DNA of 64,000 bases. It comes from Clostridium sp. C8-1-8 (GTDB lineage: Bacteria; Bacillota; Clostridia; Clostridiales; Clostridiaceae). The notes under the pieces were generated by a model, which did not search any database, was not told the origin of the DNA, and worked only from the letters and a program-made list of their open reading frames with translations. The stretch is taken from positions 28,349 through 92,348 of the forward strand of contig NZ_JAABNO010000015.1 of assembly GCF_009928445.1 (NCBI RefSeq). Direction: 5' to 3'. Below, in pieces: positions 63,883 through 64,000 of the stretch (positions are counted from its first letter, which is position 1; every line of letters starts with the position of its first letter). The translations under genes and the position numbers were made by a program.

Positions 63883-64000
63883 ATGGGCGAGAAACTTAGT
63901 AAGATAGACATAATAGTATCACCTAGTAGGTTTGATGAGCTAAAGGATGCTTTGTCTGCTATAGGAATAACAGGTATGACTGTATCCAATGTACTAGGCT
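63883..64000 (+). CDS. P-II nitrogen regulatory protein, truncated by the window end
   Basis: Only the first 39 codons are present: MGEKLSKIDIIVSPSRFDELK then DALSAIGITGMTVSNVLG. This matches the P-II N-terminus (KIxAIIxPxxxxxVxxALxxxGxxGMTVxxVxGxG). RBS GAGGGAGG. Position after amt points to a GlnK-type protein controlling the transporter. The T-loop lies beyond the window. Confidence 0.88.
   Translation, partial: MGEKLSKIDIIVSPSRFDELKDALSAIGITGMTVSNVLG

Overview
The window looks like chromosome of a saccharolytic, anaerobic, low-GC Firmicute, most likely a Clostridium in the broad sense. The support is strongly AT-rich intergenic DNA, AGGAGG-type ribosome binding sites with frequent TTG and GTG starts, clostridial chemoreceptor paralogues, a short NAD-type malic enzyme, and SAM-I and ykkC-class riboswitches. 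No rRNA, tRNA, CRISPR array, phage or intact insertion sequence was seen. The species cannot be named from the sequence alone.

Layout. 0.3-10.5 kb: a hexuronate (galacturonate/glucuronate) catabolic regulon: uxaC, a GPH-type symporter, a LacI-family regulator, uxaB-uxaA, kdgA and kdgK. Three promoters each carry a pair of related palindromes (TGTTNACGTGNNCA type). 10.8-21 kb: chemoreceptors, a MerR/TipAS regulator, an unrecognised membrane protein and a QueG-like protein. 21.2-23.8 kb: a decayed FtsX-type ABC system whose only ATPase trace is a fragment fused to a permease. 24-31 kb: a DUF2161 nuclease-fold protein, a SulP permease, then a SAM-I riboswitch before an ECF transporter (S, fused A-A', T) and a DUF402 protein. 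31-46 kb: a DMT exporter, tandem YhgE/Pip proteins, a GGDEF protein, MgtC, malic enzyme, a lone 2-isopropylmalate synthase and a heterodimeric ABC exporter. 47-52 kb: a fourth chemoreceptor, then a ykkC-class riboswitch with an overlapping terminator before an ABC-2 exporter. 52-57 kb: an ECF sigma/anti-sigma pair and RecQ, the latter behind a structured leader. 57.4-62.3 kb: ApbE flavin transferase and a 1,248-residue polyferredoxin carrying eight FMN-binding domains. 62.6 kb to the end: amt and a truncated P-II gene.

The most striking system is the apbE/polyferredoxin pair. Each gene is preceded by a Fur-box-like palindrome. All eight FMN domains keep the DxxSGAT motif that ApbE flavinylates, and predicted topology puts them outside the cell. 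I infer an iron-regulated, multi-flavin extracytosolic electron conduit, perhaps for ferric reduction. The ApbE has no export signal, which is a puzzle.

Intergenic DNA holds two dispersed repeat families. One is a GCCTGCC...GGCAG hairpin element, in some copies joined to a TCACTGAAG terminator-type hairpin (four copies). The other is a MITE-like family with AGGCTNTGTT-type ends. Two further intergenic stretches look like undescribed structured RNAs (before recQ and before the QueG-like gene).
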